A stretch of DNA of 64,000 bases, taken from positions 50,027,682 through 50,091,681 of the forward strand of contig NC_088300.1 in NCBI RefSeq assembly GCF_032854445.1, given 5' to 3'. The notes under the pieces are model-generated. The model had not been told where the DNA came from. It saw nothing but the letters and a program-made list of their open reading frames with translations, and did no database searches. The position numbers and the translations under genes were made by a program. The stretch is from Liolophura sinensis (Eukaryota > Mollusca > Polyplacophora > Chitonida > Chitonidae). Positions 34,671 through 49,943 of this stretch are shown here, one piece after another (the stretch's first letter is position 1; the number at the start of each line of letters is the position of its first letter).

Positions 34671-37600
34671 CAAACCATGTACGACGTACCATGTACGACA
34701 CACCATGTATGACGAACCATGTACGATACACAATGTACAATACACCATGTACGATACGTCGTGTCCGATACACCATGTACGATACACCATGTACGATACG
34801 TCATGTCCGATACACCATGTACGATACACAATGTATAATACATCATTTGCGTTACACAATGTACAACGCACCAGGTACGATGCACGCTGTACGACACACT
34901 ATGTACCACATGTCATGTACGACGCACCACGTGCTATACACCATGTATGACACACCATGTATGACACACCATGTACGACATACCATGCGCGAAACACCAT
35001 GTACAATAAGCCATGTACGATATACCATGTACGACGCACAATGTACGACACACTATGTACCACATACGATGTACGACACACCACTTACGATACACCATGT
35101 AGGATACACCATGTACGACACATCATGTACGATACACCATGTAAGACACAACATGTGTGACACACCAAATACGATACCCCATGTACGACACATCATGTGC
35201 TTTACACTATGTACGACATACCATATATGACAAGCCATGTACAATATACCATGTACAATACGCCGTGTACGATAAACCACGTACGTCGAACAAGGTACGA
35301 TACACTATGTACAATACACCACATACAATACACCATATATGACATACCATGAACGTTACACCATGTATGACACACCATGTACGATATACCATATACGACG
35401 CACCAGGTACGATACACCATTTACAATACACCATCTGAGATACATTACATACGACACACAATGTAGGACACACTATGGACGACATTCCATGTACGCCACA
35501 CCATGCACGATACGCCATGTACAATACACCATGTATGATACATTACATACAATACATGTACGACACACCATGTAAAACATTCCACCCTAGGACGCACCAT
35601 CTACGACAGAACATGTACGACATACCAAATACAACCACCATGTACGACACACCATCTACGACACACCATCCACGACCCACCATATATAATACACCATGTA
35701 CGATACACCAGGTAAGATACACCTGGTACGACACATTATGTACCACAAACCATGTACGACGTACCATGTACGATACACCATGTACGATACATTATGTACG
35801 ACACACCACATACGATATACCATGTGCGACACATCATGTACAATACGCCATGTATGATATACCATGTGCCATACACCATGTACGATACACCACATACAAT
35901 ACACCGTGTATGACACACCATGTACGACACACCATGTACGACATACCATGTGCGAAACACCATGTACAATACGCCATGTACGATATACCGTGTACGACGC
36001 ATAAAATACGACACACTATGTACCACATACGATGTACGACACACCACTTACTATACACCATGTAGGATACACCATGTACGACACACCATGTATGACACAC
36101 CAAATACAATACACCATGTACGACACGCCATGTGCGATACACTAAGTACGACATACCTTGTAGAACATACCATGTACGATGAGCAATGTACAATACACCA
36201 TGTACGATCTACCATGTATATCGAACCAGATACCATGTACGATGTACGACACACTATGTACCACGTGCCATGTACGACGCACCAGGTAAGATACACCATG
36301 TACGATACACCATGTACAATACACCACATACAATACACCATGTATGACACACCATAAACGATAACCATGTACGACATACCATGTATGTCACACCATGTAC
36401 GATATACCCTATATGACGCACCAGGTACAATACATCATTTACGATACACCATGTGAGATACATTACATACGACACACAATGTAGGACACACTATGGACGA
36501 CATTCCATGTGCGACACACCATGTACGAAACGCCATGTACAATACACCATGTAGGACACACCATGTGCGATACATTAAATACGATACACCATGTACAACA
36601 CACCATGTACGACAAACCATGTACGACATACCATGTACGACACACCATGTAGGACACGCCATGTACCACATACCATGCATGACGCATGTGTATGATACAC
36701 CATTTATGATTCACCATGTAGAATACACCACATACAAAACACAATGTATGGTACAGCAAAAGCGATACACCATGTACAACACAACATATATGATATACCA
36801 TGTGCGACGCAGCAGATAGGATAAACCATGTACGACACATTATGTACCAAATACCATGTAGGGCGCACCATGTTCGATACACCATGTACGATACACCATG
36901 TGCTATACATTACATACGATACACCATTTATGACACACCATGTCCGACACACCGTGTACGACATACCATGTACGACACACCACGTACGACATACCATGTA
37001 CGATACACCATGTACGATATACCATATACGATAAACCATGTACGATACACCATTAATGATACCTCACGTACGATACACCATGTGCGACACACCATGTATG
37101 ACACACCATGTACGACACACCATGTACGATACACCATGTATGATATACCATGTGCAACACACCATGTACAATACACCAGGTACAATGCACCATGTACGAC
37201 ATACCATGTACGACGGACCATGTAGGACATACCATGTACAACATACCATGTACAACATACCATGTACAACATACCATGTACGATACACCAATAATGATAC
37301 ATCACTTACGATACACCATGTGCGGCACACAATGTACAATAGATCATGTACCATACATTACATAGGATACACCATGTACGACACACCATGTACGACATAC
37401 CATGTACGGCATACCATGTACGATACAACATGTATGACACACCATGTACAACACTAATATGTATGATACACCATGTATGACATACCATGTATGACACACC
37501 ATACACGGCACACCGCATAGGATAGAACATGTATGACACACCATGTACAACATACCATGTATGATACACCATGTACAACACTCCATATACGACAAACCAT

Positions 37601-38720
37601 GTAGGAAACACCATGTGCGACACTCCATGAACAATAAATTATGTACGATACAACATGTACGACATACCATGTACGACGCACCATATAGAACATATTATGT
37701 ACGACACACCATGTAAGAAATACCATGTACGGCACATCATGTACAACATATCATGTACGACACACCATGTACGACACACCATGTACGACATACCATGTAC
37801 GACACACCATGTACGACACTGCATGTACAACATATTATGTATGACACACCAAATATTACACACTATATACGACATACCGTGTACGACATACCATGTACAA
37901 GACACCATATGCGACACACCATGTACGACGCACTATATATGATATGACATGTATAACACACCATGTACGACATACAATATGTGACACACCATGTACGACC
38001 TATTATGTACGACACACCATGTACAACACACCATTTACAACAGACCATGTACGACATGCCATGTACGATACACCGTATATGACACACCATATATGACACA
38101 CCATGTATGACACACAATGTACAATACGCTGTGTGCGACACACCATGTATGACACACTATGTACAACACACCATGTAAGACACCCCATGTACGACACACC
38201 ATGTACGACACAACATGTATGACACACCTTTTGCGACATACCATGTACGACACACCATGTATGACACACCATGTACAACATATCATGTACGACACACCAT
38301 ACACGATGCACCTTATATGACACACCATGTACGACACACCGTGTACGACACAGTGTGTATGCCACACCATGTACGGCAGACTGTGTAGGATACACCATAT
38401 ACTACACAACGTGTACGACACACCATGTACGATACAGCAAGTACGACTTACCATGTATGACACACCGTGTACGACAACCATGTACGACATACCATGTACT
38501 ACACACCATGCACGACACACTAAGTACGATACACCGTATACGACACACTATATATGACACATCATGCACGACACACCATGTACGATAAACCATGTACGAC
38601 ATACCATGTATGAAGAACCACGTACGATATACCATGTACGATACACTATACACGACACAGTATGTACGGCACACTATGTACGATACAATACATACCACAC
38701 ACCATGCACGATACACCATG
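34671..38720. repeat. 4-kb minisatellite/satellite of a 14-nt unit, about 290 copies
   Basis: The consensus unit is CCATGTACGACACA, with common variants at the GACAC step (GATAC, GACAT) and in the GTAC core. The period stays at 14 nt with rare slips. Because the consensus has no stop in any frame and 14 is not a multiple of 3, long overlapping reading frames with a 14-residue period appear on both strands; these are not genes. Larger blocks recur about 1 kb apart, so there is a higher-order level. The unit is nearly an alternating pyrimidine-purine sequence. It lies between alpha-tubulin copies 1 and 2. Confidence 0.97.
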
Positions 38721-38906
38721 ACCATAATGCACATTACACAGAGTCCAATTTTCCTGATATGACCACGCACGATTTTCCAGAACAAAAATCTGCAATGATC
38801 TGTATGGAATGGGGATGGTCTCTTGGCTTTCGTTCGTTTCCTTGAGTATTGAGCAGTGTATGTTTTTTTCAGCAGAAACAGAACCAGGTTTAAAACGAGG
38901 ATATAT

Positions 38907-39138
38907 ATTTATTTATTGATTTGATTGGTGTTTTACACCGTACTCAAGAATATTTCACTTATACGACGGCGGCCAGTATTATGATGGGTGGAAACAAGGC
39001 AGAGCCCGGGGGAAACCCACGACCATCCGCAGGATGCTGGAAGACCTTCCAACGTTCGGCCGGAGAGGAAGGCAGTATGAGCTGGACTTGAACTCACAGC
39101 GACCACATTGGTGAGAGGCTTCTGGGTCACTAGCTCAC
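38907..39138 (-). mobile_element. SINE family 1, lacking only the outer head
   Basis: TTTGATTGGTGTTTTACACC, TACGACGGCGGCCAGTATTA, AAACCCACGACCATCCGCAG and GGACTTGAACTCACAGCGAC are all present. The copy ends soon after the B-box region, at CTTCTGGGTCAC. It immediately follows the 14-nt satellite. Confidence 0.9.
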
Positions 39139-39494
39139 GTTACTAAAGACAATAATGTGTTTTTACACATCTAGAACCGGTTTGTGTGAGCGGGACATGC
39201 TGAATTATGACACCTGTTCAAGTTGGTACGGGTAAAGTAATGCGAGTCAACAAGGGGTTCAAATCGCAGTAAAACAGGTTTTTTTTTCTGCCGTGAATGT
39301 CGTGTTTGGGTACGGTCTAAGGGCTTTATGAGCACACAGAGACAGAAAAGTGTCAGGTACCGGTTTATATCGTTTTGTGAAAGAAAAGGAGATACGAGTT
39401 CACTCCTCAGTAAACAGATTTCGGGAAAAATTTCACGTCAGTAGTTTTGCGACAATTAGATAGTAATGACAGTAGAAAATCTTATTTTGCACAT

Positions 39495-39715
39495 TTATTT
39501 AGTTTGATTGGTGTTTGTACTCAAGAATATTTCACTTATACGACAGCGATCAGCATTATGGTAGGGGGAAACCGACAGATGCCAGGCCTTCTACCGTACC
39601 GCTGGAGAGGAGTCAGCATGAGCCGGACTTGAACTCACAGCGGCTACACCGGTGAGAGGCTCCTAATCATTGCGGCGCGCTGTCGTGCTAACCACCTCGG
39701 CCCCGGAGGCCTCTG
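39495..39715 (-). mobile_element. SINE family 1, full length with target-site duplication
   Basis: Runs from the TTTATTTAG tail to the tRNA-like head (CTAACCACCTCGGCCCCGGA), with part of the body deleted. It is flanked by TTTGCACAT at 39486-39494 and 39716-39724, a 9-bp target-site duplication. Confidence 0.85.
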
Positions 39716-39724
39716 TTTGCACAT

Positions 39725-41277
39725 AGCAATGTACATAGCAATGGTCAGGTAAGTGAGTAATATACTCCTACATTATGGAATGTTTTGAACAGACTTATTT
39801 TGTCCGGAAGAGATAGTTACAAAAGCCCAAAATAGTTGGCTGCAGCTCGTCGAATTCGACCGTGGGACATTTCAAATTACATACTATTTATGCAGGCGAT
39901 GAAGTATACATGTATTTATAAAAGGTGGCATTGTTAAACCACTTGAAATTAATGTGACGCCATATGAGTTTACCTGTTTTGTTGGTGTTTAATCTTTAAA
40001 CTCCAGAATTTGTCACTTTTATCAGATTTATGATAGAAGTAAACCGATGGCCCTGAAGTAAAGCATCAAGGCTCACTGAATGAAACAAGTAGACCTGTGA
40101 ACTCATTAGTCTGCATGGGCCAAAACAAGTCAGCGATGGTCTCTCGATTCATACTTGTGCTGAGGGGATTCTATAAATCGGCTTTTCTCTCCGTCCGCCC
40201 GTCCGTTCGTCAGTTGGCTGGTCATATCTGTGACGTCTAATAAATTGCAATTAACATCACTTCATTGTTATATGCGATTCTACTTACTCCATAGCCCTAA
40301 TGGCGTGTAATTTGCCACTGTTCAAGCATTTACATCAGAATAAACCCTGAATGAGGTGAATCGAACAAAAAAAGGGATTTTACCGGTTACTATAGGGCGA
40401 TTTTGCCAACTATCATACTATCGTCGCTGCTATTGTTTTTCCCTCCATGATGTGTGTCTTAAATTATATCTTTGATCGGACATTACTTAAGACTTTTCGG
40501 TGGTAAAGAGGGAAGGAGGTTGGGTGTAGTGGGTCAGCTATTGCGAATCTGTTTTTTAATTATGGATATATCGGCAATGACTAGAGCAGAAGCTTTTAAC
40601 TTTTCAACTTGACGACCAAAGCTAGGACACAAAACAAGCCTTGTGTATCACCCTAGAGCGCCTAACCCACATTTTTGCAAATTTCTGACAAAAGCAGTGT
40701 CAAATTAATCATTCACAATTTACTGTTTATGTTAGTTACATTTCTTACCCGTTTGGTGGTATAAAATATATTTTCAATCAGCACAAGTGGGGTGCCCCAC
40801 ATATACACATGAATATTGCTTTGCATTATATTTTATTCATCTATATAAAAAACAGAATGAGATATGCACGTTTTACTCCATGCCATTGTGTCTGGAGATT
40901 CTTAATTACTAAAGGTTTATTTATGCTGCATATTTTTATTGTTCGATGACTATTTTGCACAAGATACGGTTGTAAATTTGCAGATATTTCCTGATATATG
41001 GAGACCCTCAAGTTCGGTGTTGTCTTCCACACGGTTTTTTTTTAAGAAAAAAAAAGGCCTGTAAAATATTAAATAGACAGACTATCTAGATTAAAGAAAA
41101 CTTGTAAAGTAGAACTTTTCCACAAAGTAAAAAATAGCAATCACGTTTAGCGGAAACGGCTTAAACCGCTGTTCTCGGTTCAAGGGACACCACTCTTGAC
41201 GTGACTGGCTGAATTAGCCTACACGACAAGAAAAGTGAAAATTTGGATGCATTCTAAGACAATTCTGTTATGACTGA
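39725..41277. other. Intergenic; one possible SINE ghost near 39.98-40.11 kb
   Basis: GTTGGTGTTTAATCTTTAAA followed by GTAAACCGATGGCCC may be a very old SINE family 1 copy. No gene is seen. Confidence 0.35.
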
Positions 41278-41490
41278 TGATTAACGCCGTGTTCAAAAAT
41301 TTCATGTACAATACGCTTGTTCAAGACGGGCAGTCTAGTATATGGGTACAAGAAACCCTCAGTGCGGGCTCAGGGCAAACTACAGAGCCTCGACAGGTAT
41401 CGGACAAGCATTAACAACCTGCAAGAGTTGAAACTGAACGAGCGACCTCATTGGTCAAGGATTTAATAGCTGGCAGAGAACCACCGAGGC
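41278..41490 (-). mobile_element. Old, diverged SINE family 1 copy
   Basis: GATTAACGCCGTGTTCAAAA (tail), AAACCCTCAGTGCGGGCTCA (body), GAGTTGAAACTGAACGAGCG and CATTGGTCAAGG (B-box region) and ACCACCGAGGCGCTAAGC (head) keep the SINE order. Confidence 0.6.
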
Positions 41491-41795
41491 GCTAAGCTTT
41501 TATAAAGTAGTCACCACATAATTTTCAGTTCAATACCTGGTATTAACGGTCCCAGTTGAACCCTGTCAATATCGCTGACGATATATGTATTTTTTTTTTT
41601 TTGGAAAAAAATAAATTATCTCACTTTTCCTCGGAAAAAAAAAACAACCCTTCAGTGATCAGCAAGTTAAAATCTTCTTTCAACGGGCCCGTCGCCGACT
41701 ACTTCACTATTTTCATTAGTGTTAAACCAGGACTGCTTTCACTCAAGTAGTGCAGTATACGCTTGAAAACTAAGGGACAAAGCCCATGCAACGAA

Positions 41796-41796
<1 letters not shown>

Positions 41797-41840
<44 letters not shown>
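41797..41840. repeat. Poly(A) run of 44
   Basis: An uninterrupted run of A. It could be a retroposon tail, but I recognise no element upstream. Confidence 0.9.
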
Positions 41841-41844
<4 letters not shown>

Positions 41845-42445
41845 CACGGCCCTATTGATTTGATATCAGGTTACTCTAGAGTGTCACGGAGCACTGAAAC
41901 AAAAGAACTACGGGTCAGAATGGGACAGAAACCCTTGTACTTTCTCCTCCCATTAAATGCTTTCAAATATACGACATCCACGGCGGGCTTTCATGGATCA
42001 GGTTATCAATCGCGGGAGATGCTCTGCTGGCATATCACTTTGCACTCGCCTACAGGCATTATTTGTGAACATTTCTCTAGTAGTCTCGGTCAGTGGGTAA
42101 GAGCTGTTTTAGAGCACAAAGCAGTTTAAATGGAAAAAACCTTTCTTTTGACGCCAGAGAACCTACACTCCGATTCCAGAGCTTATTAGATTGGATACAT
42201 ACATAAATTACGTGGCCACTACACTCAGTGGGACGATTTGCACAAAGGCAATAAGGAGGAGTTTCCGGGATTTCAACCGTTCTAAATGTTTTAGCGCACC
42301 TGAATTTTGTTGCCTTCTTACAAAAAGTTCTTGCTACTGCTGGTCATTTCCACTTAAAATAATGCAAGTACAGCGGTCAAGTTTAAACTCAAATAAAAAA
42401 AATAAAAACATAAAAAGGGGGAGAAAAATATTTTCATCATTTCAA

Positions 42446-42451
42446 TTTATT
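42446..42451 (-). terminator. Poly(A) signal of alpha-tubulin copy 2
   Basis: AATAAA on the minus strand, about 45 nt beyond the stop codon. Confidence 0.7.
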
Positions 42452-42495
42452 TTACATTTGTACATTATTTGGGGTGCCGTATCAAGATCGTAACC

Positions 42496-44852
<2,357 letters not shown>

Positions 44853-44968
44853 GGTTGTAGTTGATTGAAGGAAGGTCTTGCTAAAGGGGTAGTCACCTCA
44901 CAGTCGGACGGCAATGTGTCTGAAGCTGAGTTGAGCCTTGCTTTGATAGCGCCAGGGAGTGCCACCGG

Positions 44969-44975
44969 TTTTATA
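44969..44975 (-). promoter_or_regulatory. TATA box of alpha-tubulin copy 2
   Basis: TATAAAA on the minus strand, about 117 nt upstream of the start codon. That places transcription start about 90 nt before the ATG, the same layout as copy 3. Confidence 0.6.
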
Positions 44976-46199
44976 CTACTCACGTTCGGTACGAATGTTT
45001 ACCGTAACAGTCGCCTTGACAACACTTGCAAACTTGTTCAGTCAGGCTGGTCAATCTACTGTGTTAATTATAGCGCTGTTGGTAGCTGTGGATTATGTCA
45101 CCCCATTGCACAACAAAACGCGGACTGCGAAAAACCCGACGAAGCCGAGCGACAAGCAGCAGCACGAACCTCTGGAATGCTCGGATTTTGCTCCTGCTTA
45201 CCGTACCTGCCTTCCCTCTCAGCTTCACGCCTCAGAGGCAATGAGACATGCCTGTAAGAACAAATGCTTAGTCCGCAATGTAAGACGACACCAATGTACA
45301 CTTTCAGCGGAACGTGTACATTTTATTCGGACCAAAACCTTGAATATAAAGATATGCAAGTGTGAATCTTGAATTCTGAAGAATTGCAAAGAGATTCTTT
45401 AAAATATAAACACTGTGATCTGTAGGTATTTTACATGCTAATCACAACGCTGCCTGTGCATGTAATGCTTTGTTATGCTTCAGATCATTTATATGGCGTT
45501 TTCCTTCTTATACAAACATATTTACAGAGCTATCTTACTTGAAAGTCATCAGACAGGATATCACCGAATGACACGACCTCGCTTAAAACCGATATGCTTT
45601 AGAACGCTTACAGCAAAGCCTGAAAAAGGTCAAGATAGTCGACCATGCAAGCGCTATGAGATTCGAATGATATAATTCATGTAATGCGAAATCCCGCTTC
45701 ACAACGTGAATTTAATTCAAAATGATGACTGATACGCGAACACGAATCTATTCGATGACCTGCAAATCTCTCTCTAAAGCGTGTTTTTGTCTGACACCCG
45801 CCAAATTCGGGTTCGAATGGCAATAAATCGCATGGACATTTTTGGGGGCATATTTTGTTACCAACTAATCAGTCTGCTGTACTGAAAGTTATTTAAAAAT
45901 GACATGAAGTTATCTGCGATTTACAGATTTACAGCCAACTCACATATAAGTGCCATGATTTTGACCAAATGATCACATTTCTGTGTTACAGTTCACACAG
46001 CCGGGCAGTTCTAGCTGGTAAAGAAATCCTCAGAAATTAAGGCTGATTTACTGTATGTCCCCAGCTTGCAAGAGAGACGCTCCACTTTTTAGCTGTGACA
46101 AAGGAATTAGTTTGATAATCTCGTCATATATAATATTATGTGTCCACTTGACAAATAGGGAAATTGAAAATTTTAATATCTAAGCTCTAACTGTGAAGA
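44976..46199. other. Region upstream of alpha-tubulin copy 2, otherwise unassigned
   Basis: The first few hundred bases are relatively GC-rich and fit a promoter region. The overlapping open frames here show no family signature. Nothing else is recognised. Confidence 0.4.
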
Positions 46200-46228
46200 A
46201 CGTCAAGCTTTCTAGGCAAGCTTGACGT
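46200..46228. repeat. Perfect 11-bp inverted repeat
   Basis: ACGTCAAGCTT and its exact reverse complement are separated by the 7-nt loop TCTAGGC. I cannot assign a function. Confidence 0.9.
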
Positions 46229-46385
46229 ATAGAGGCGACTAACAAAGAAACCTCCTGATACACAATAAGGCTTTTATAGCGAGCCTTGCTATGCTGTCAA
46301 CAAATATTTGAAATATATTTTAAAATATATATGGACATTGTGCAAGAACTATCTTCGAATTATAAAATGATTTGTTCTGATTTTC

Positions 46386-46590
46386 GATTTATTTGGTTAG
46401 TGTTTTATGACGCACTAAAGAATATTTCACTTATGGAGGAAGGAAACCGGGTAGAGCCAGGGGGAAACCCACAACCATGCGTATGATGCAAACCTTCCCA
46501 CGTACGACTGGAGAGGAGGCCAGCGTGAACTGGACCTGAAGTTAAAGCCACCGCATTCATGATAGGCTTTTGGGTCATCGCGCAGCGATC
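46386..46590 (-). mobile_element. SINE family 1, nearly full length, internally shortened
   Basis: GATTTATTTGGTTAGTGTTT (tail), GGAAACCGGGTAGAGCCAGG, CCTTCCCACGTACGACTGGA and CTTTTGGGTCATCGCGCAGC (head side) occur in order. Confidence 0.85.
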
Positions 46591-47189
46591 TGGTTTTCAA
46601 TGTTATCATTCTCATATTGGGAGACAAAATTGTTTCCTGGTTCTAGCGTATTTTTGCCACGACGGAGCTGGGGTACTGAGAGCGTGACGTTGGACCCTAA
46701 TCATTCTTTCTTCCACTCTAGATTATACTTTCTAAAAATATGAATTTGGATGTTCTCATTAAAGCATGGAAAACCATCGACTGCCTCCTGGTTTCTACAT
46801 GGTCAGGCAACCTTTATTACCATTCATTCACCCGTCCATTTTAATTCTGGCGAGAGTCATGATATATGAATAATTCACATATAATGTAAACAGTGCATTT
46901 CGAGATGTATCATGTATCATGCCATGTTTTCGTGAACCCCGTGCGAACATTGACTTGTGGTCATGACAAACATGAGATAGCAGTAATAGTGTTAACATTG
47001 GCTTGAGCATTTAACATTGTTAACACAACACAATGAGTTCAAATCCACACCAGTCGGATTTCCTTAACTTGTAAAAACAAGTATGTAATTAGTGTACTGA
47101 AGAAACTGACTCCCTTACACCTATAACCCATAACCATTCCAGTGTTGAATTGTATAGAAAGTGCAAAGTTTAAATGCTTTATTCATTTA

Positions 47190-47300
47190 CTTACATGGTG
47201 TTTAATACTCAATAATTTTAGCTTATATGACGGCGGTCGGATTTTATGTAAAGGAAAGTAAAGTGATCTGAGTAAACCAACATAAGCATTCCACTATGTA
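47190..47300 (-). mobile_element. Very diverged SINE family 1 remnant
   Basis: CATGGTGTTTAATACTCAAT and TTATATGACGGCGGTCGGAT match the tail and body words. The rest is unrecognisable. Confidence 0.5.
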
Positions 47301-47379
47301 CCTGGCCATTCACTTAACTTAAAATAGTAGCCGAAAGAGTGAGAGCTGTATTCGAGCCGAATAGCTTATCAGGCGCCTG

Positions 47380-48650
47380 TAAAAGCCATTTTGAAATAAT
47401 AATTTGAAATAAAGATCAGTCTTAAAATAAGAATCGACCGTTTCCGAAATCTGCTCCACCTTTAAGACAAAAATTTACAATTTTGAAAATAAAAATTGCA
47501 CTTTTGACACCTTGTCCAATTTTTTTCCCACGACTTTACGTTGGCGAAGCATTATATACAGAAGAGCTCTGCTTCAAAAGCGCCAGGAGGTACACGGATA
47601 CACATAATTTGTCTGGTGAATTCATTAGAAAATCCGAAACATTCACCCATGCGTCTGATGCATTTATCGACTTCTGTATAAGATTAGCAGATAACATGCT
47701 CCAAGAATACATTTAAGTTACTTATGTCAAGGGAGGGTAGGAAAATAAAGACCGCCATGGGATCTTGTAATCACTAACAATAGGCTAACCAACGGTCGTC
47801 AAGCCATAGAGATTGCCTGGACATACGAGATGCGGGTTCAAACCCTGCCATCAACATGGCATTTGTAGATTCACTCGTTCTCATATACTCTGCTCATGCA
47901 GACGCTCGCAACCTTCAGTCTACTTCCTCGCTGAAAAAACTCACAAACATGATGCAGATGTCTAATGTATTTATTTATTTATTTATTTGTTTGTTTATGA
48001 TTAACAATATTCAGGATGACCCATGCATGAAAACGACCGTAAAGCCGTAACATGTTGTTGTTGTAAAGTTTTTGAAAGTGAATCAAGTAAGATAGTGAAT
48101 ACTGGCCATTCTTCCCCTGTGAAAGTTATATGAATATTAACAATGCCACAATGCCACTTCGACCAATGAAAATCTGTACTCGTTTGCCACGGTATTTTGC
48201 TCGTACGGATCATTCACTGACTCACGCAGTTTACGCCACTTTTCACCCATTTCAAAAAACCAGGGCCTAAGTTCACAAAGATGTCATTCATATACGATAA
48301 TAGCACATATAGGACAATGGTACGGAAATAGTGACGTACAAAATATGGTTCAACAAATGTACGAAAAAAAAATGTTGTATGCCGCTTTGTGAAACTGGCC
48401 CCAGGTGTCTTTCGACAGAAAATCCATAGAATCGAATGGTCCTGTCGTGAGGAAGTATTGCTCTCGCTGCTTGATGATAATAAGAGAACTACAACGCTCT
48501 TGTGGTCGTTGACGAATTCTAACATTCGTTGAAGACGACTTCATAACGGCATTCCTGTTTTCCTCCACCATAAAACTGACCACCATTGCATAATTAATAA
48601 CGATAAACAAACAATCAAACAAAAAATAAAACAAAACTATACAGACACGC
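47380..48650. other. Intergenic, nothing recognised apart from a (TTTA)n run near 47.97 kb
   Basis: No gene is seen. A sequence around 47.80-47.85 kb has a B-box-like GCGGGTTCAAACCC and may be a tRNA-like relic. Confidence 0.35.
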
Positions 48651-48654
48651 CCAG

Positions 48655-48722
48655 GGCCTGGATTCGAATGGGCGACCTCACCCTCGAACCAGACATTTCG
48701 TATACCACCCATCGGCTATCAT
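48655..48722 (-). mobile_element. tRNA-like head, probable SINE or tRNA relic
   Basis: On the minus strand GATAGCCGATGGGTGGTATA resembles an A box and CATTCGAATCCAGG a B box, about 55 nt apart. No clean cloverleaf or acceptor pairing is visible, so I do not call a tRNA gene. Confidence 0.35.
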
Positions 48723-48729
48723 AGACGTT

Positions 48730-49440
48730 CCTAGTCAATAATCGCAAATCAATTTCCGAACAACGTTTAGCATATGCCACAAATAGCTAAGAATATGAAG
48801 TCTGAAGTTAGGAAAGATTTATTCGAAGAGGAACAGTCAAGTTTTTAATGATGACTGAGAGAAGGAAGGAATACTCCAGGTGAGTGAATCAAGTCAGTAT
48901 TCAATCGTGTACCATGCTAGTTCACCAGCCACTTTGATTTCATCTGCTCCTATATGCCGAGAAAAGTTGTAAGGTGTTCATATAATTCTCCGTGCGAACG
49001 GTCAGTGCGTGTCATGTCACTTTGACACGTGATCATTTACCTGCAGTTACGTGTCAATTGTCACGAAAGGCGAGTCAGCCCACATCTGGCAGGTTACACT
49101 TCTGTCGGCTGTAAACAACGTTCTGGTATCTCATGGTACAACGCACAATATCCAGGCTCAGCTCCCCGAGGTCTTTCCTTCAAATAACTCCCTGGAGTTA
49201 CGTAACATAGCCTAGATTTCTCTTCACATTGTAGAGAAGGAGTAAGGCTGTAATCCAGCTGCATTATATATTATAAACTCGATATAGTGTACCTAATGTG
49301 AAATGCATTTGAAGCCATGTTTTCTTTGTCTCTTCAGATTGTATCTTTTTGTATTTTTGGCGGATTGGAAGGTTAAATTAAATACCACAATCGATATATT
49401 TTATATAGCATTCTAACGCAAAAAAATAAATAAATAAATA
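48730..49440. other. Intergenic, nothing recognised
   Basis: No gene, RNA or repeat family supported. Confidence 0.4.
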
Positions 49441-49499
49441 AATACTTGGGCAATCCGGTTTGCACGAGCCGTAATCCCAGCCCCGCCACTTCAGTGGAA

Positions 49500-49548
49500 A
49501 ACCCTTGAGTACGATATCAAACGATAGTCAAGCAGATAAATAAATAAT
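49500..49548 (+). mobile_element. Diverged SINE tail
   Basis: CCTTGAGTACGATATCAAAC followed by CAGATAAATAAATAA resembles the family 1 tail with many changes. Confidence 0.4.
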
Positions 49549-49904
49549 AAAACTGTGACAAAATCTGCATTAGATTTTACTCAACTTGTTCACTATGGTA
49601 ACGGGTCTGTCCATTTCATTTGTCGAATCCTATGTCGTACACATGAGCATAATGAGAACATCGCTATGGAAACGTAATTAAGATGGAGGCTTCAGTATCA
49701 TTCTTGTAATTAGCTTGCTCCTACATTCATTTATCTGCAATGCCATAGGATATAACCGATACATTCTCCGGAAGATAGTCCAATCCTGCTTAATGCAATT
49801 CTACAGGTCACACACTTGGTTTACTAATGTCCAAACTAGCAATGAGATGATGGACTTTTGTGTCGTTTCTAAACATACATGCGCTATGCACTCAAAAAGC
49901 GAAA

Positions 49905-49905
<1 letters not shown>

Positions 49906-49942
<37 letters not shown>
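49906..49942. repeat. Poly(A) run of 37
   Basis: An uninterrupted A run that creates a poly-lysine stretch in an otherwise unsupported open frame. Confidence 0.9.

Positions 49943-49943
<1 letters not shown>

Noticed and set aside
34671-38720. Many overlapping long open frames, up to about 196 codons, on both strands
   Set aside because: All are by-products of a stop-free 14-nt satellite; the predicted peptides are pure 14-residue repeats with no domain.
34671-38720. CRISPR-like array
   Set aside because: Units are contiguous 14-mers with no unique spacers, in a eukaryotic intron-bearing context.
44865-45372. Overlapping plus-strand frames of about 130 codons upstream of alpha-tubulin copy 2
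   Set aside because: They overlap the copy 2 promoter on the opposite strand and show no domain signature.
48655-48722. Possible minus-strand tRNA gene
   Set aside because: A- and B-box-like words are present but no convincing cloverleaf could be folded by eye; kept only as a SINE or tRNA relic.
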